In this document: one piece after another, positions 38,031 to 49,613 of the stretch
Layout: every line of letters starts with the position of its first letter
Position numbering within the stretch: position 1 is the stretch's first letter
Assembly (NCBI RefSeq): GCF_016907495.1
Contig: NZ_JAFBCC010000001.1
Location: 3,224,001 to 3,288,000, forward strand
Direction of reading: 5' to 3'
Length of the DNA: 64,000 nucleotides
From: Arthrobacter tumbae
GTDB lineage: Bacteria > Actinomycetota > Actinomycetes > Actinomycetales > Micrococcaceae
Notes under the pieces: generated by a model
Databases searched by the model: none
What the model was told of the DNA's origin: nothing
The model's input: only the letters and a program-made list of their open reading frames with translations
Translations under genes and position numbers: made by a program

Positions 38031-38376
38031 CCATGGTGCAACGGGGCACCCGGCAGCGACACCGGCGCCCCTTCCGCAGCGCGGACGATTCGCCGGGAGC
38101 GGCTTCGTCGAGCGGGTAAGAATTCTGCCCCGCAGCTCTGCGCCGCAATTTGACGCGACGGTGGCCCTCCACACCCAGCGGGCCACCTCTCCAGCAGCGG
38201 AAGCCAAGCAGCCGGGCCGGCGTATCCGGCTCGTCTGGATCGGCCAGCGCCGCATCCCGGGGATCGACCCCGGAGTCGACCTCGCGTTCGAAGGTATGGT
38301 CAGCGTCATCGACGGCATTCCCACTATCCATAACCCGCGGTACGAGATCGTCGGCCGTCCTGAGGAGTCACCGTGA
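38023..38376 (+). CDS. OB-fold nucleic-acid-binding domain protein
   Basis: This is a small protein of about 117 residues. The OB-fold core (FVERVRILPRSSAPQFDATVALHTQ ... RIRLVWIGQRRIPGIDPGV ... ISVIDGIPTIHNPRYEI-like segments) matches the OB-fold protein found between DUF3710 and DUF3159 in actinobacteria. Start choice is uncertain: no ATG or GTG lies in frame before the OB domain. TTG at 38023, overlapping the DUF3710 stop by 8 nt, is the most plausible start and implies coupled translation. The first 25 residues are rich in Ala/Pro/Gly and not conserved. The nucleic acid bound is unknown. Confidence 0.75.
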   Translation: MADHGATGHPAATPAPLPQRGRFAGSGFVERVRILPRSSAPQFDATVALHTQRATSPAAEAKQPGRRIRLVWIGQRRIPGIDPGVDLAFEGMVSVIDGIPTIHNPRYEIVGRPEESP

Positions 38377-39122
38377 ACCAGCCCGCTGAGGACCGCACCG
38401 GCGGCGAAGCGTCCGACAATCCCGGGAAACATCCCGGTAAGCCTGACTCCGACTCGGGCGTAGGGTCCCTTGCCGGCCAGTATGCGGCGAAAGCCGGAGT
38501 CCGTCAGACCGAGAGCGGGCGGATCGACGTTCTCCAGTCCATCGGGGGAGTGCGCGGTCTCGCGGAAAGCATCCTTCCGGGTCTGCTGTTCACGGTGGTC
38601 TTCACCATCCTGCGGGACCTGCAGGTCTCCCTCATCGTTGCCCTTGCCGTCTCGGCCGTTTTCACCATCATCCGGCTGCTGACCAAGACACCGCTCACCC
38701 AGGCTTTGTCCGGGCTGATCGGGGTAGGAATCTGTGCGTTCGTGGCCAACCGGACCGGTAACGCGGAAGACTTCTTCCTTCCCGGATTCTTCACGAACGC
38801 CGCGTATATCGTGGGCATGGTCGTTTCCATCGCGGTCAAGTGGCCGCTGGCCGGGCTGCTTTTCGGCTTCATTCGGGGAGAGGGCACCGAGTGGCGCAGG
38901 AACGAGTCAAGGATCCGCGCCTACTCGCTGGCCACCTGGCTGATCATCGCCGTGCTCGCGCTGCGGCTCATCGTGCAGGTACCGCTGTATCTCGCGGACA
39001 ACATCGCGGCGCTCGGCACCGCACGCGTTGCCATGGGTGTCCCGCTTTATGCACTCGGGCTGTGGTTCGCCTGGCTCGTGTCGCGGCCGGCGCTCGTGAA
39101 GAAAGAGCATCCGCCGGCGTGA
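38373..39122 (+). CDS. DUF3159 membrane protein
   Basis: The 249-residue membrane protein matches the DUF3159 family. A polar N-terminus (1-60) with Gly/Ser/Asp is followed by about five or six hydrophobic segments (ESILPGLLFTVVFTILRDL, LIVALAVSAVFTIIRLL, IGVGICAFVANRTG, GMVVSIAVKWPLAGLLFGFI, WLIIAVLALRLIVQVPLYL and the last about 215-240). The GTG start overlaps the OB-fold stop by four bases. Its place beside the two TrkA genes is conserved, but no transport role is shown. Confidence 0.86.
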   Translation: MNQPAEDRTGGEASDNPGKHPGKPDSDSGVGSLAGQYAAKAGVRQTESGRIDVLQSIGGVRGLAESILPGLLFTVVFTILRDLQVSLIVALAVSAVFTIIRLLTKTPLTQALSGLIGVGICAFVANRTGNAEDFFLPGFFTNAAYIVGMVVSIAVKWPLAGLLFGFIRGEGTEWRRNESRIRAYSLATWLIIAVLALRLIVQVPLYLADNIAALGTARVAMGVPLYALGLWFAWLVSRPALVKKEHPPA

Positions 39123-39145
39123 CGCGGTCGTCGGGAAACGGGCCG

Positions 39146-39808
39146 TCAGGAAGCGGGCCGCAGAGCCGTTCTCAGAGCGTCTTCGGCGGCGATCGCAGCG
39201 ACAAAGAACAGCTCATCGCCTGCCTCCACCACATCATCGGGGCTGGGCGTGATGGGAGCATCGTCTCGGAGGATCGCCACCGCCGTGCAGTCGGCGGGAA
39301 GTTCAATCGATCCGAGCGTCCGTCCAACGAGCGGCGAATCCTGCGGAACAGTGAACTCCACAATGGCTGAGACACCGGTCTGGAGCGTCAGCAGCCGCAC
39401 CAGGTCGCCGATCTCCACGGCTTCCTCCACCAGGGCCGTCATCAGCCGGGGGGTGTTCACCGCCACGTCCACTCCCCAGGAGTCATCGAACATCCAGTCG
39501 TTCTTCGGGTTGTTGACCCGGCCCACGGTGCGTCCTACCCCGAATTCGCTTTTCGCGAGCAGGGACACCACCAGATTCACCTTGTCATCACCCGTTGCGG
39601 AGACAACGACGTCGGCCTCGTCCAGTCTGGCGTCCTTCAGTGTGGTGAGTTCACAGGCGTCGCCGATCAGCCAGCGCGCGCCCTTCAGCCCGCTTCGGCC
39701 GACCACTTCCGGCTTCTCGTCAATCAGCAGGATGTCGTGGTTGTTGGACAGCAGCTCCCGCGCGATGGATGACCCGACACTTCCCGCCCCGGCTATGACA
39801 ACCTTCAT
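39146..39808 (-). CDS. TrkA-type potassium uptake regulator (CeoC-like)
   Basis: The 220-residue cytoplasmic protein has a Rossmann NAD(P)-binding RCK_N domain (MKVVIAGAGSVGSSIAREL, acidic residue in DIVLIDE-type position LLIDEKPEVV) and a C-terminal RCK_C domain (about 135-218). Such proteins gate K+ channels or transporters by binding nucleotides. It resembles M. tuberculosis CeoC. Its ATG overlaps the stop of the second TrkA gene by four bases (ATGA), so both are one operon. No TrkH/KtrB pore gene lies nearby; the neighbouring permease, on the other strand, is KimA-like. Confidence 0.88.
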   Translation of the reverse strand: MKVVIAGAGSVGSSIARELLSNNHDILLIDEKPEVVGRSGLKGARWLIGDACELTTLKDARLDEADVVVSATGDDKVNLVVSLLAKSEFGVGRTVGRVNNPKNDWMFDDSWGVDVAVNTPRLMTALVEEAVEIGDLVRLLTLQTGVSAIVEFTVPQDSPLVGRTLGSIELPADCTAVAILRDDAPITPSPDDVVEAGDELFFVAAIAAEDALRTALRPAS

Positions 39809-40479
39809 TCCTGCTCCTCCCGCGGCGGCTTAGACAGCACCCGAGCCACTTCGTCTGTTGCGACGGTTTCCATCATGGCGTGGACTACGTCGCCTTCCTG
39901 GTAACTGGTCCCGGCTGCCGGCAGCATTCCCTCGCCGAACCGGGTGAGATAAGCGACACGGACCCCGGCCGCTGCTTCGATGTCCCTGACGGACCGGCCG
40001 AGCCAACCGTCATGGAGGGCAAGTTCACCAAGGATCAGCCGGCCCGAGGACTCGCGGAAGTCGCCGTTGATGCTCTGTTCAGGAAGAATCCGGCGCAGGA
40101 CCTGGTCGGCGCTCCACCGGACAGCCGCGACGGTGGGTATGCCCAGCCGCTGATAAATCTCGGCCCGGCCGGGATCGTAAATCCTGGCGACGACGTGCGG
40201 CACGTGGAAGATCTCGCGGGCAACACGGGTGGCAAGGATATTGGAATTGTCTCCGCTGGAGACGGCTGCGAAGGCGTAGGCGTTCTCAATGTCGGCGTTT
40301 TTCAGGGTGTCGCGGTCGAATCCCACGCCCGTGACCTTGCGGCCGCCGAATGAGCCCCTCAGCCTGCGGAACGCGCGGTCGTCCTGATCGATGATCGCAA
40401 CGCTGTGCCCGGACTCGTCGAGCGTATGCGCAAGGCTGACTCCCACCCGGCCGCAGCCCATGATTACGAAATGCGCCAC
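39805..40479 (-). CDS. TrkA-type potassium uptake regulator (CeoB-like)
   Basis: The 224-residue second RCK protein starts with VAHFVIMGCGRVGVSLAHTLD, a dinucleotide-binding glycine motif (GCGRVG), and IIDQDDRAFRRLR for the ribose. The C-terminal RCK_C domain runs from about 140. I chose the GTG at 40479 because it begins the Rossmann strand directly; the frame stays open to 40815 but those 112 residues are not conserved. It is upstream of and overlaps the CeoC-like gene, so they make a pair as in M. tuberculosis ceoB-ceoC. The divergent permease gene starts 94 nt away. Confidence 0.87.
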   Translation of the reverse strand: MAHFVIMGCGRVGVSLAHTLDESGHSVAIIDQDDRAFRRLRGSFGGRKVTGVGFDRDTLKNADIENAYAFAAVSSGDNSNILATRVAREIFHVPHVVARIYDPGRAEIYQRLGIPTVAAVRWSADQVLRRILPEQSINGDFRESSGRLILGELALHDGWLGRSVRDIEAAAGVRVAYLTRFGEGMLPAAGTSYQEGDVVHAMMETVATDEVARVLSKPPREEQE

Positions 40480-40560
40480 TGCGCCACCCCTGGTTGTCTG
40501 CTTCCCTGTTGACAGAACCAAGCGTAGTGGGCGAGTGGAGGAGACGCCGCTCAAACGCGC

Positions 40561-40576
40561 TAGTCTGTGGGCTGTG
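40561..40576 (+). promoter_or_regulatory. Candidate leaderless promoter of the KimA-like gene
   Basis: TAGTCT (40561-40566) ends 7 bases before the GTG start at 40574. There is no ribosome binding site. The -35 region is poor, although TTGACA occurs further upstream at 40509-40514 at a non-standard distance. Confidence 0.35.
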
Positions 40577-42550
40577 CTGACTTTCTTCGAGGCCGTCAAG
40601 CGGGTGCTGGTGGGCAAACCGTTCCGCAATGATCGGCTCCGGCATGAGACGCTGCCCAGGAAAATCGCCATGCCGCTGTTTTCCACCAGCGCGCTGTCCT
40701 CCGCAGCGTACTCGCCGGACGAGATTCTCCTCACCCTCGCGCTGGCGGGGGTCACAGCAGTTGCTGTTTCGCCCTGGGTGGGCCTTGCCGTCATCGTGGT
40801 CCTGTTGGTGGTCATTGCGTCCTACCGCCAGTCAGTGCACGCCTATCCCTCAGGCGGCGGCGACTACGAGATCGCGCGACGGAATCTGGGCAACGGGGCC
40901 GGCGTGACCGTCGCTGCGGCGCTCATGGTGGACTACGTCCTTACCGTGGCGGTATCGGTCTCTGCCGCCGCGCATTATTTGATCTCATTGGCGCCGGCAC
41001 TGGCAGGCACGCAAAGCGCGCTGGCGGCTGGCGCCGTCGTCGTTCTGGTGCTGGTGAACCTGCGGGGGTTCACCCGGGACGCCCGCGTGCTTGCCGTCCC
41101 GTCCTATGTTTTCATGGCGGCAATCCTCGCGCTCTGCGTTACCGGTATCGTGCAGCGGCTCAGCGGGACGCTGGGGGAGGCGCCGAGCGCCCGCTTCGAG
41201 ATCATCCCGGACCCGGCGTTCGAGAGCGGGCTGGTAGGACTGGCCGGGGCGCTGCTCATCCTGCGGGCGTTCTCCTCGGGTGCGGCAGCACTGACGGGGG
41301 TTGAGGCGCCGAGCGCAAACGTGCCGAGCTTCAAAGCGCCGCGCGCCCGCAACGCAGCGAGCACGCTGCTTATTCTGGGCGTGGTTGCGTCCCTGATGAC
41401 GGCCGGGGTCATCTACCTGGCGAACGCGACCCGCGTGCACGTGGTGCAGAGTCCGTCGGAGCAGCTGCTCCTTGACGGCGACCCCGTAGGCGGCTCCTAC
41501 GTCCAGAACCCGGTCATCAGCCAACTTGCACGCACCATTTTCGACGGCGGAAGCCTGCCGTTCATCGTGGTTGTGGCAGCGACTGCCCTCATACTCCTGC
41601 TGGCGGCGCACGGCGCGTTCAACGGCTTCCCGGTGCTGGCGTCGATCCTCGCCAAGGACGGCTATCTTCCACGCCAGCTGCGTACCCGCGGTGACCGCCT
41701 CACCTTCAGCAACGGCATCATGGCGCTCGGCCTCGGGGCGATCCTGCTGATCGTCGTCTTCCGGGCGGATGTCACCCAGCTGGTGCAGCTGTATATCGTC
41801 GGCGTCTTCGTCTCCTTCACCGCAACCCAGCTCGCGCTGATCAAGCACTGGACCCGCGAGCTGCGCAGCACCGTTGACAGGAAGCACCGCCGGCAGATGA
41901 ACAAGTCCCGGGCCATCAACTCGATCGGATTCGTTCTCACTGCCGCAGTGCTCGTGGTGGTGCTGGTGACCAAGTTCGAGTTCGGAGCCTGGATCGCGGT
42001 CCTTGCGATGGTGGTGCTCTTCGCTGTCATGCTCAGCATCAAGAAGCACTATGACCAGGTGGCCCGTGAACTGGCCATCGACGACGCCGCCTCCGCCCGC
42101 GCCCTGCCGTCAAGGGTCCACGCCGTCATCCTGGTCTCGCATGTGCGCAAGCCGGTGCTGCGCGCGCTCGCCTTCGCCCGTGCATCCCGCCCCTCCCGGC
42201 TCGATGCGATCGTGGTCGATGTCGATGCCGAGGAGACCCGGCGCACGCTCGAGGACTGGGACCGCCTGGAGCTTCCGGTGCCGATAACCGTCCTCGCCTC
42301 GCCTTACCGTGACACCATCCAGCCGATCATGGACTACATCCAGTCCATGCGGCGGGACTCGCCACGCGACCTCATTGTCGTCTACATCCCGGAGTACGTC
42401 GTCGGTAAATGGTGGGAGCAGCTGGTCCACAACCAGACGGCGTTGCGCATCAAGACCCGGCTGCACTTCGAGCCGGGGGTTATGGTGGCAAGCGTGCCAT
42501 GGCAGCTGGCATCCTCCGACGCCGCCCGCGAATCCCAGGACAACAGGTGA
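40574..42550 (+). CDS. APC-superfamily permease, KimA/YdaO-like potassium transporter candidate
   Basis: The 658-residue membrane protein has about 12 hydrophobic helices and a C-terminal soluble domain (about 510-650). The segments FFEAVKRVLVGKPFRNDRL, SALSSAAYSPDEILLTLALA, SYRQSVHAYPSGGGDYEIA and LMVDYVLTVAVSVSAA match the pattern of the Bacillus K+ importer KimA, a proton-coupled symporter in the APC superfamily. The divergent neighbours are two RCK-type regulators, supporting a K+ role. It may instead carry amino acids, as generic annotation would say. The GTG at 40574 was chosen because upstream residues are not conserved. Its stop overlaps the RNA methyltransferase start. Confidence 0.8.
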   Translation: MLTFFEAVKRVLVGKPFRNDRLRHETLPRKIAMPLFSTSALSSAAYSPDEILLTLALAGVTAVAVSPWVGLAVIVVLLVVIASYRQSVHAYPSGGGDYEIARRNLGNGAGVTVAAALMVDYVLTVAVSVSAAAHYLISLAPALAGTQSALAAGAVVVLVLVNLRGFTRDARVLAVPSYVFMAAILALCVTGIVQRLSGTLGEAPSARFEIIPDPAFESGLVGLAGALLILRAFSSGAAALTGVEAPSANVPSFKAPRARNAASTLLILGVVASLMTAGVIYLANATRVHVVQSPSEQLLLDGDPVGGSYVQNPVISQLARTIFDGGSLPFIVVVAATALILLLAAHGAFNGFPVLASILAKDGYLPRQLRTRGDRLTFSNGIMALGLGAILLIVVFRADVTQLVQLYIVGVFVSFTATQLALIKHWTRELRSTVDRKHRRQMNKSRAINSIGFVLTAAVLVVVLVTKFEFGAWIAVLAMVVLFAVMLSIKKHYDQVARELAIDDAASARALPSRVHAVILVSHVRKPVLRALAFARASRPSRLDAIVVDVDAEETRRTLEDWDRLELPVPITVLASPYRDTIQPIMDYIQSMRRDSPRDLIVVYIPEYVVGKWWEQLVHNQTALRIKTRLHFEPGVMVASVPWQLASSDAARESQDNR

Positions 42551-43848
42551 CCCAGAACCCAGAACTCGAACTGACCATCGGTCCGCCCGCACACGGCGGG
42601 CACTGCGTTGCCCGGCACGAGGGCAGGGTGATCTTCGTGCGTCACGCTCTGCCCGGAGAGGTGGTGAGGGCCCGCCTGACCGAGCACGACGACGACGCCC
42701 GCTTCTGGCGCGCGGACGCCACGGAGGTGGTGCAGCCCTCTTCCGACCGGGTGAACCATCCGTGGCCGTTGGCGGACGCCGGCCTCGCCGGAATGCGCGG
42801 CACGCGGCCCGTGGGCGGCGCGGAATTCGGACACATCGAACTGTCCGCGCAGCGTCGCCTGAAGGGTGAGATCTTCTCGGAGCAGCTTGCGCGCCTGGGA
42901 AAAATTGAACGCGCCATCACTGTCGAACCGGTTCCGGATGAAGCTGCGGACGGACTGGGATGGCGCACCCGCGCGGGCTTCGCCGTTGATTCCGACGGGC
43001 ATCTCGCCATGCATGAGCACCGCTCGACCGTGCTTATCCCGGTGGCCGATATGCCGCTCGCTGTTCCTGAAATCAATAAGCTGGCGCTGTGGAATCTGGA
43101 TTTCAGCGGCGTGGATGGCGTGGAAGTCGCCGCGGGCTCCGGTGATCAGGAGCCGCTGGTGCTGCTCAAGACCCGACAGGACCGGCCCAGCCGCAGGGTC
43201 CGGGAGGTGGCTGAGGAAATCCAGGGTGCGTCGGTGGCGGCGTGGAACCCTGAGACTGGCTCGCTCACGCAGCTGCGCGGTCGGACCTGGGTGCGCGAGA
43301 CCGTCGGTGACCATAGCTTCCGGGTCACCGGAGAGGGATTCTGGCAGATACACCGCAGCGCCCCGCGGGTTCTGACCAACGCGGTGCTCGAGGGGCTCGA
43401 CGCAGCGCCCGGCCGGCGGGTGGCGGATCTGTACGCCGGAGCCGGGCTGTTCACTGCTGCGATCGCTCAGCGGGTCGGTGAGACAGGTTCCGTCCTGTCC
43501 GTCGAAGGATCACCGTCGGCCAGCCGGGACGCACGGAGGAATCTGCACGGGCAAAACCACGTGGACATCGTGCAGGGGAAGGTGGAAAAGGTGCTGCGTG
43601 AGCGCCGACCGCATCTTGACGCCGTCGTGCTTGATCCGCCGCGGGCAGGCGCGGGCAAGGAAGTCGTCAGGGCAATGATTGGAACCGGTGCGAAGTCGGT
43701 GGTGTACGTTTCCTGCGACCCGGCTTCCTTCGCCCGGGATGTCGCCTACTTCGCCGGGGCGGGATGGAGCCTCGAATCCGTGCGCGTCCTCGATCTCTAT
43801 CCGCACACGCACCATATGGAGTCCGTGGCAGTCTTCCGCGGAGAGTGA
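42547..43848 (+). CDS. TRAM-domain class I SAM-dependent RNA methyltransferase (RumA/TrmA-like)
   Basis: The 433-residue enzyme methylates uridine (m5U) in rRNA or tRNA using SAM. The N-terminal TRAM domain (about 5-60) ends near GEVVRARL; the SAM motif is DLYAGAGLFTAAIAQ; the catalytic Cys and base appear in VVYVSCDPASFARD. The Cys-x5-Cys-x2-Cys iron-sulfur site of RumA/RlmD is not present: the equivalent part reads HPWPLADAGLAGMRGTRPVGGAEFGHIEL and has no cysteine. Cluster-free homologues are usual in actinobacteria. The GTG start overlaps the permease stop (GTGA). The target uridine is not known. Confidence 0.86.
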   Translation: MTQNPELELTIGPPAHGGHCVARHEGRVIFVRHALPGEVVRARLTEHDDDARFWRADATEVVQPSSDRVNHPWPLADAGLAGMRGTRPVGGAEFGHIELSAQRRLKGEIFSEQLARLGKIERAITVEPVPDEAADGLGWRTRAGFAVDSDGHLAMHEHRSTVLIPVADMPLAVPEINKLALWNLDFSGVDGVEVAAGSGDQEPLVLLKTRQDRPSRRVREVAEEIQGASVAAWNPETGSLTQLRGRTWVRETVGDHSFRVTGEGFWQIHRSAPRVLTNAVLEGLDAAPGRRVADLYAGAGLFTAAIAQRVGETGSVLSVEGSPSASRDARRNLHGQNHVDIVQGKVEKVLRERRPHLDAVVLDPPRAGAGKEVVRAMIGTGAKSVVYVSCDPASFARDVAYFAGAGWSLESVRVLDLYPHTHHMESVAVFRGE

Positions 43849-43870
43849 GCCCGCAATCCCCGCATACCGA

Positions 43871-44019
43871 TAGGATGAAAACGTTGTTCCGCGTGGACTT
43901 CGCCGCCTTTGGTTTGGCGCGAAAACCCGATACCTGCTCCTGCTGGAGTCTTAGGTACTCCTAACTAGCAGCTCGCGCCCGCCGGAACAAGGATAGAAGA
44001 CGGCGAGAGGAGTCCTGAC
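43871..44019 (+). promoter_or_regulatory. Folded leader of the aconitase mRNA
   Basis: TAGGAT (43871-43876) could be a -10 element, giving a leader of about 135 nt. The leader begins near TTGTTCCG (43884-43891) and its far end carries CGGAACAA (43983-43990), so the two could close a long-range stem. Inside, CTGCTGGAGT pairs with ACTCC and AGCAG around 43941-43971. A dyad TTAGG-N4-CCTAA (43951-43964) resembles an iron-regulator (DtxR/IdeR) box in its first half. The ribosome binding site GAGAGGAG lies just before the ATG. Confidence 0.4.
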
Positions 44020-46815
<2,796 letters not shown>

Positions 46816-46830
46816 CCAGGCCCGCCCACA

Positions 46831-46868
46831 AGAACACGCCGTCTCCGGTACCGGAGGCGGCGTGTTCT
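46831..46868 (+). terminator. Intrinsic terminator after acnA
   Basis: The arm AGAACACGCCG (46831-46841) pairs with CGGCGTGTTCT (46858-46868), and the palindrome CTCCGGTACCGGAG between them extends the stem to about 19 bp with a small loop. The outer arm is nearly the same as that of the terminator after the RNase E/G gene at 53272-53309. Confidence 0.8.
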
Positions 46869-46985
46869 GCGTTGGGCCGGAGGCGCGCAACGCCGCGGGC
46901 ACGGCTGGGCGGCAGGCCGCGTTAGAGTTAACAGCGTGTGAGAACGCACCGGTGCCGCAGATCACAAGTATCAGAAGGAGGCGCG

Positions 46986-48959
46986 ATGGGACTCCTGGAG
47001 ACCATCCACAGCCCACAGGACCTCACCAGGTTGTCAGGACAGCAGCTTTCCCGCCTGGCCGCGGAGATACGCGCCTTCCTCATCCGGACTGTGTCCCGCA
47101 CAGGCGGGCACCTGGGCCCCAACCTGGGTGTTGTCGAGCTGACGATCGGCATTCATCGCGTGTTTGACTCCCCGCGCGACAGCATTGTCTTCGACACCGG
47201 GCATCAGTCCTACGTGCACAAGCTCCTGACCGGACGGCAGAACTTTGATTCCCTGCGCCAGCAGGGTGGGCTCTCGGGCTATCCCTCGCGCGCTGAATCA
47301 GTGCACGACGTCGTGGAAAGCTCACACGCTTCGGCGTCGCTTTCGTGGGCTGATGGCATCTCGCGGGCGCGCATGCTGAACGGCGAGGAGGACCGCTCTG
47401 CCGTCGTCCTGATCGGCGACGGCGCGCTGACCGGCGGAATGGCCTGGGAAGCGATCAATAACATCGCGGCTGACAAACGGCGCCGGGTGGTCATCGTCGT
47501 CAATGACAACGGACGCTCCTACGCCCCCACGATCGGCGGAGTGGCGGACTACCTCGCCTCGCTGCGGCCGACCCTTGACTCGGTACGCACCCACCGCGTG
47601 TATGAGGGCACCCTCGACTGGTGGAAGCGGAAGCTGCAGAACGGCGGTGCTGTGGGCCGCTTCGCCTACAAAAGCCTGCATGCCACCAAGAAAGGCGTGA
47701 AGGACTGGTGGGCGCCCCAGGGACTCTTCGAGGACCTGGGCATGAAATACATCGGTCCCATCAACGGCCACGACCTCGCGGCGGTGGAGCACGCACTGAC
47801 GCAGGCCAAAAACTATGGCGGGCCGGTCATCGTCCATGCCATCACCGAGAAGGGCCACGGCTATGCGCCGGCGCGCGCCGATGAAGCGGACCAGTTTCAC
47901 GCTGTCGGAATCATTGATCCTGAAACCGGTGAGCCGATCGGCGCCGGGGGAGTGCAGTCCTGGACTTCGGTTTTCGCCGAGGAGATTGCGGCCATCGCGG
48001 ATGAGCGGAAGGACATCGTCGGAATAACCGGCGCCATGCTCATCCCGGTCGGGCTCCACAAGTTCGCCGCGAAGCATCCGGACCGGGTATTCGACGTCGG
48101 CATTGCGGAACAGCATGCTCTCACCAGCGCCGCGGGCATGGCCTTCGGCGGCCTCCACCCGGTCATCGGCCTGTACGCCACCTTCCTGAACCGTGCCTTC
48201 GACCAACTCCTGATGGATGTCGCCCTCCATAAGGCGGGCGTGACCATCGTGCTGGACCGCTCCGGCGTAACCGGACCGGACGGCGCAAGCCATCATGGCA
48301 TGTGGGATCTCTCGATGCTGCAGATCGTTCCGGGGCTGCACCTGGCGGCGCCGCGCGATGCCACCCGGCTCCGGGAGGAACTCCGCGAGGCCGTGGCGAT
48401 CGGCGATGCTCCGTCGGTCGTGCGTTACTCGAAGGGCAACGTCGGCGTCGAGGTGGAAGCCGTTGAACGGCTTCCCGACGGCGTGGATGTCCTCTGCCGC
48501 AGGCCGGCCGGCTCGCGGCAGAATGATGTCCTCATTGTCAGCGTCGGCGCCATGAGCGAACTCGCCCTTGATGTATCCAACCGGTTGGGCGCGCAGGGGA
48601 TCAGCTCCACCGTCATCGATCCGCGCTGGGTGCTTCCGGTGGCCCGTTCAGTCATTCAGCTGGCAGCCGAGCACCGCATCGTGGTCGTCATTGAGGACGG
48701 GGTGCGTGCCGGCGGTGTCGGCTCGCGTATTCGTCAGGAGATGCGGTCTGCGGGCGTTGATACGGCGCTCAATGAGGTTGGCCTGCCGGTGGAATTCCTC
48801 GACCACGGCTCACGCAGCGAAGTTCTGGAGCGGGTCGGGTTGACTGCCCGGAAGGTTGCACAGGACACCGTGGAGCAGGTGCTCGGAACCAAGGTGCCTG
48901 TGGCACGTCCACTGCCCGGCGAGGTTCCCTCGGCTACGGGTCAGCTGCCCAAGCTCTAG
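46986..48959 (+). CDS. dxs: 1-deoxy-D-xylulose-5-phosphate synthase
   Basis: The 657-residue thiamine-diphosphate enzyme condenses pyruvate and glyceraldehyde 3-phosphate in the first step of the MEP isoprenoid pathway. ThDP binding is seen in [19 protein letters not shown]; the catalytic His is in [15 protein letters not shown]; transketolase-type central ([18 protein letters not shown]) and C-terminal domains follow. The length is normal. An upstream in-frame GTG (46938) was rejected in favour of the ATG at 46986, which has GAAGGAGG 5 nt upstream. A TAGAGT element at 46923-46928 may be its -10. The enzyme uses ThDP, whose synthesis gene lies 5 kb downstream. Confidence 0.96.
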   Translation: MGLLETIHSPQDLTRLSGQQLSRLAAEIRAFLIRTVSRTGGHLGPNLGVVELTIGIHRVFDSPRDSIVFDTGHQSYVHKLLTGRQNFDSLRQQGGLSGYPSRAESVHDVVESSHASASLSWADGISRARMLNGEEDRSAVVLIGDGALTGGMAWEAINNIAADKRRRVVIVVNDNGRSYAPTIGGVADYLASLRPTLDSVRTHRVYEGTLDWWKRKLQNGGAVGRFAYKSLHATKKGVKDWWAPQGLFEDLGMKYIGPINGHDLAAVEHALTQAKNYGGPVIVHAITEKGHGYAPARADEADQFHAVGIIDPETGEPIGAGGVQSWTSVFAEEIAAIADERKDIVGITGAMLIPVGLHKFAAKHPDRVFDVGIAEQHALTSAAGMAFGGLHPVIGLYATFLNRAFDQLLMDVALHKAGVTIVLDRSGVTGPDGASHHGMWDLSMLQIVPGLHLAAPRDATRLREELREAVAIGDAPSVVRYSKGNVGVEVEAVERLPDGVDVLCRRPAGSRQNDVLIVSVGAMSELALDVSNRLGAQGISSTVIDPRWVLPVARSVIQLAAEHRIVVVIEDGVRAGGVGSRIRQEMRSAGVDTALNEVGLPVEFLDHGSRSEVLERVGLTARKVAQDTVEQVLGTKVPVARPLPGEVPSATGQLPKL

Positions 48960-48974
48960 CCCACGGGGCGTGGC

Positions 48975-49613
48975 TCAGCCGAGGAACGCCCGGGAAAAGC
49001 TGAAGAAGACCGAGGCCGCCGTCGCCACCAGGAGCAGCACGGTGAGCGGCCAGGCCCATTCGGCGAGGATCCGGCGCGCGCCTGCCGGTGCCGGCAGATC
49101 GCCATGGATGATGTTTCTCGCTGTCAGCAGGACGGTGAGGACTGCCATCGCTGCCCACACCGCCATGCAGTACAGGCACAGGATGTGGATCGTGAACAGC
49201 GCCTGGCTCCACAACCACACGACAAATGCGAACCCGAGACTGACCCCGAGCTGTAGTCCGCGCCAGTACCAGCGGGCCGGACGGCCACCTGAGAACAGAA
49301 CCATCGCCGTCGTCAGGATGATGGGGAAGGCGACAAGCCCGATCAGCGGATTGGGGAATCCGAACAACGCGGCCTGCCAGGTGCGGAACACTTCGCCGCA
49401 GGAGACAAAGGGGCTGATGTCGCAGGACGTCACGTAGTCCGGATCCTCGTACAGCGCGATCCGTTCCAGGACCAGTTGGCCCGATGCCAGGAAACCGACG
49501 ACGCCGCACACCAAGAGCAGCCACGCCATGCCCCGGTTGCGGGCGAAGGCAGGTTCGTCGCTTGCGCCCGGGTCTGCGGACTCCGTTCCCGCGTGTCGCG
49601 CTTCCTCGGTCAT
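48975..49613 (-). CDS. Vitamin K epoxide reductase (VKOR) family membrane protein
   Basis: The 212-residue protein has about five hydrophobic helices (from residue 29) and the VKOR redox centres: a Cys pair in YVTSCDISPFVSCGEVF and the active-site CLYC motif in HILCLYCMAVW. Bacterial VKORs reoxidise DsbA-like proteins with quinone, supporting extracytoplasmic disulfide formation. The start ATG at 49613 was chosen because the very long open frame upstream (to 51557) runs antisense through the RNase E/G gene and has no resemblance to a protein. It is convergent with dxs. Confidence 0.9.
   Translation of the reverse strand: MTEEARHAGTESADPGASDEPAFARNRGMAWLLLVCGVVGFLASGQLVLERIALYEDPDYVTSCDISPFVSCGEVFRTWQAALFGFPNPLIGLVAFPIILTTAMVLFSGGRPARWYWRGLQLGVSLGFAFVVWLWSQALFTIHILCLYCMAVWAAMAVLTVLLTARNIIHGDLPAPAGARRILAEWAWPLTVLLLVATAASVFFSFSRAFLG

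Noticed and set aside
46938..46985. GTG start 48 nt upstream of dxs
   Set aside because: The ATG at 46986 has a strong ribosome binding site and the conserved N-terminus; the extra 16 residues are Arg-rich and not conserved.
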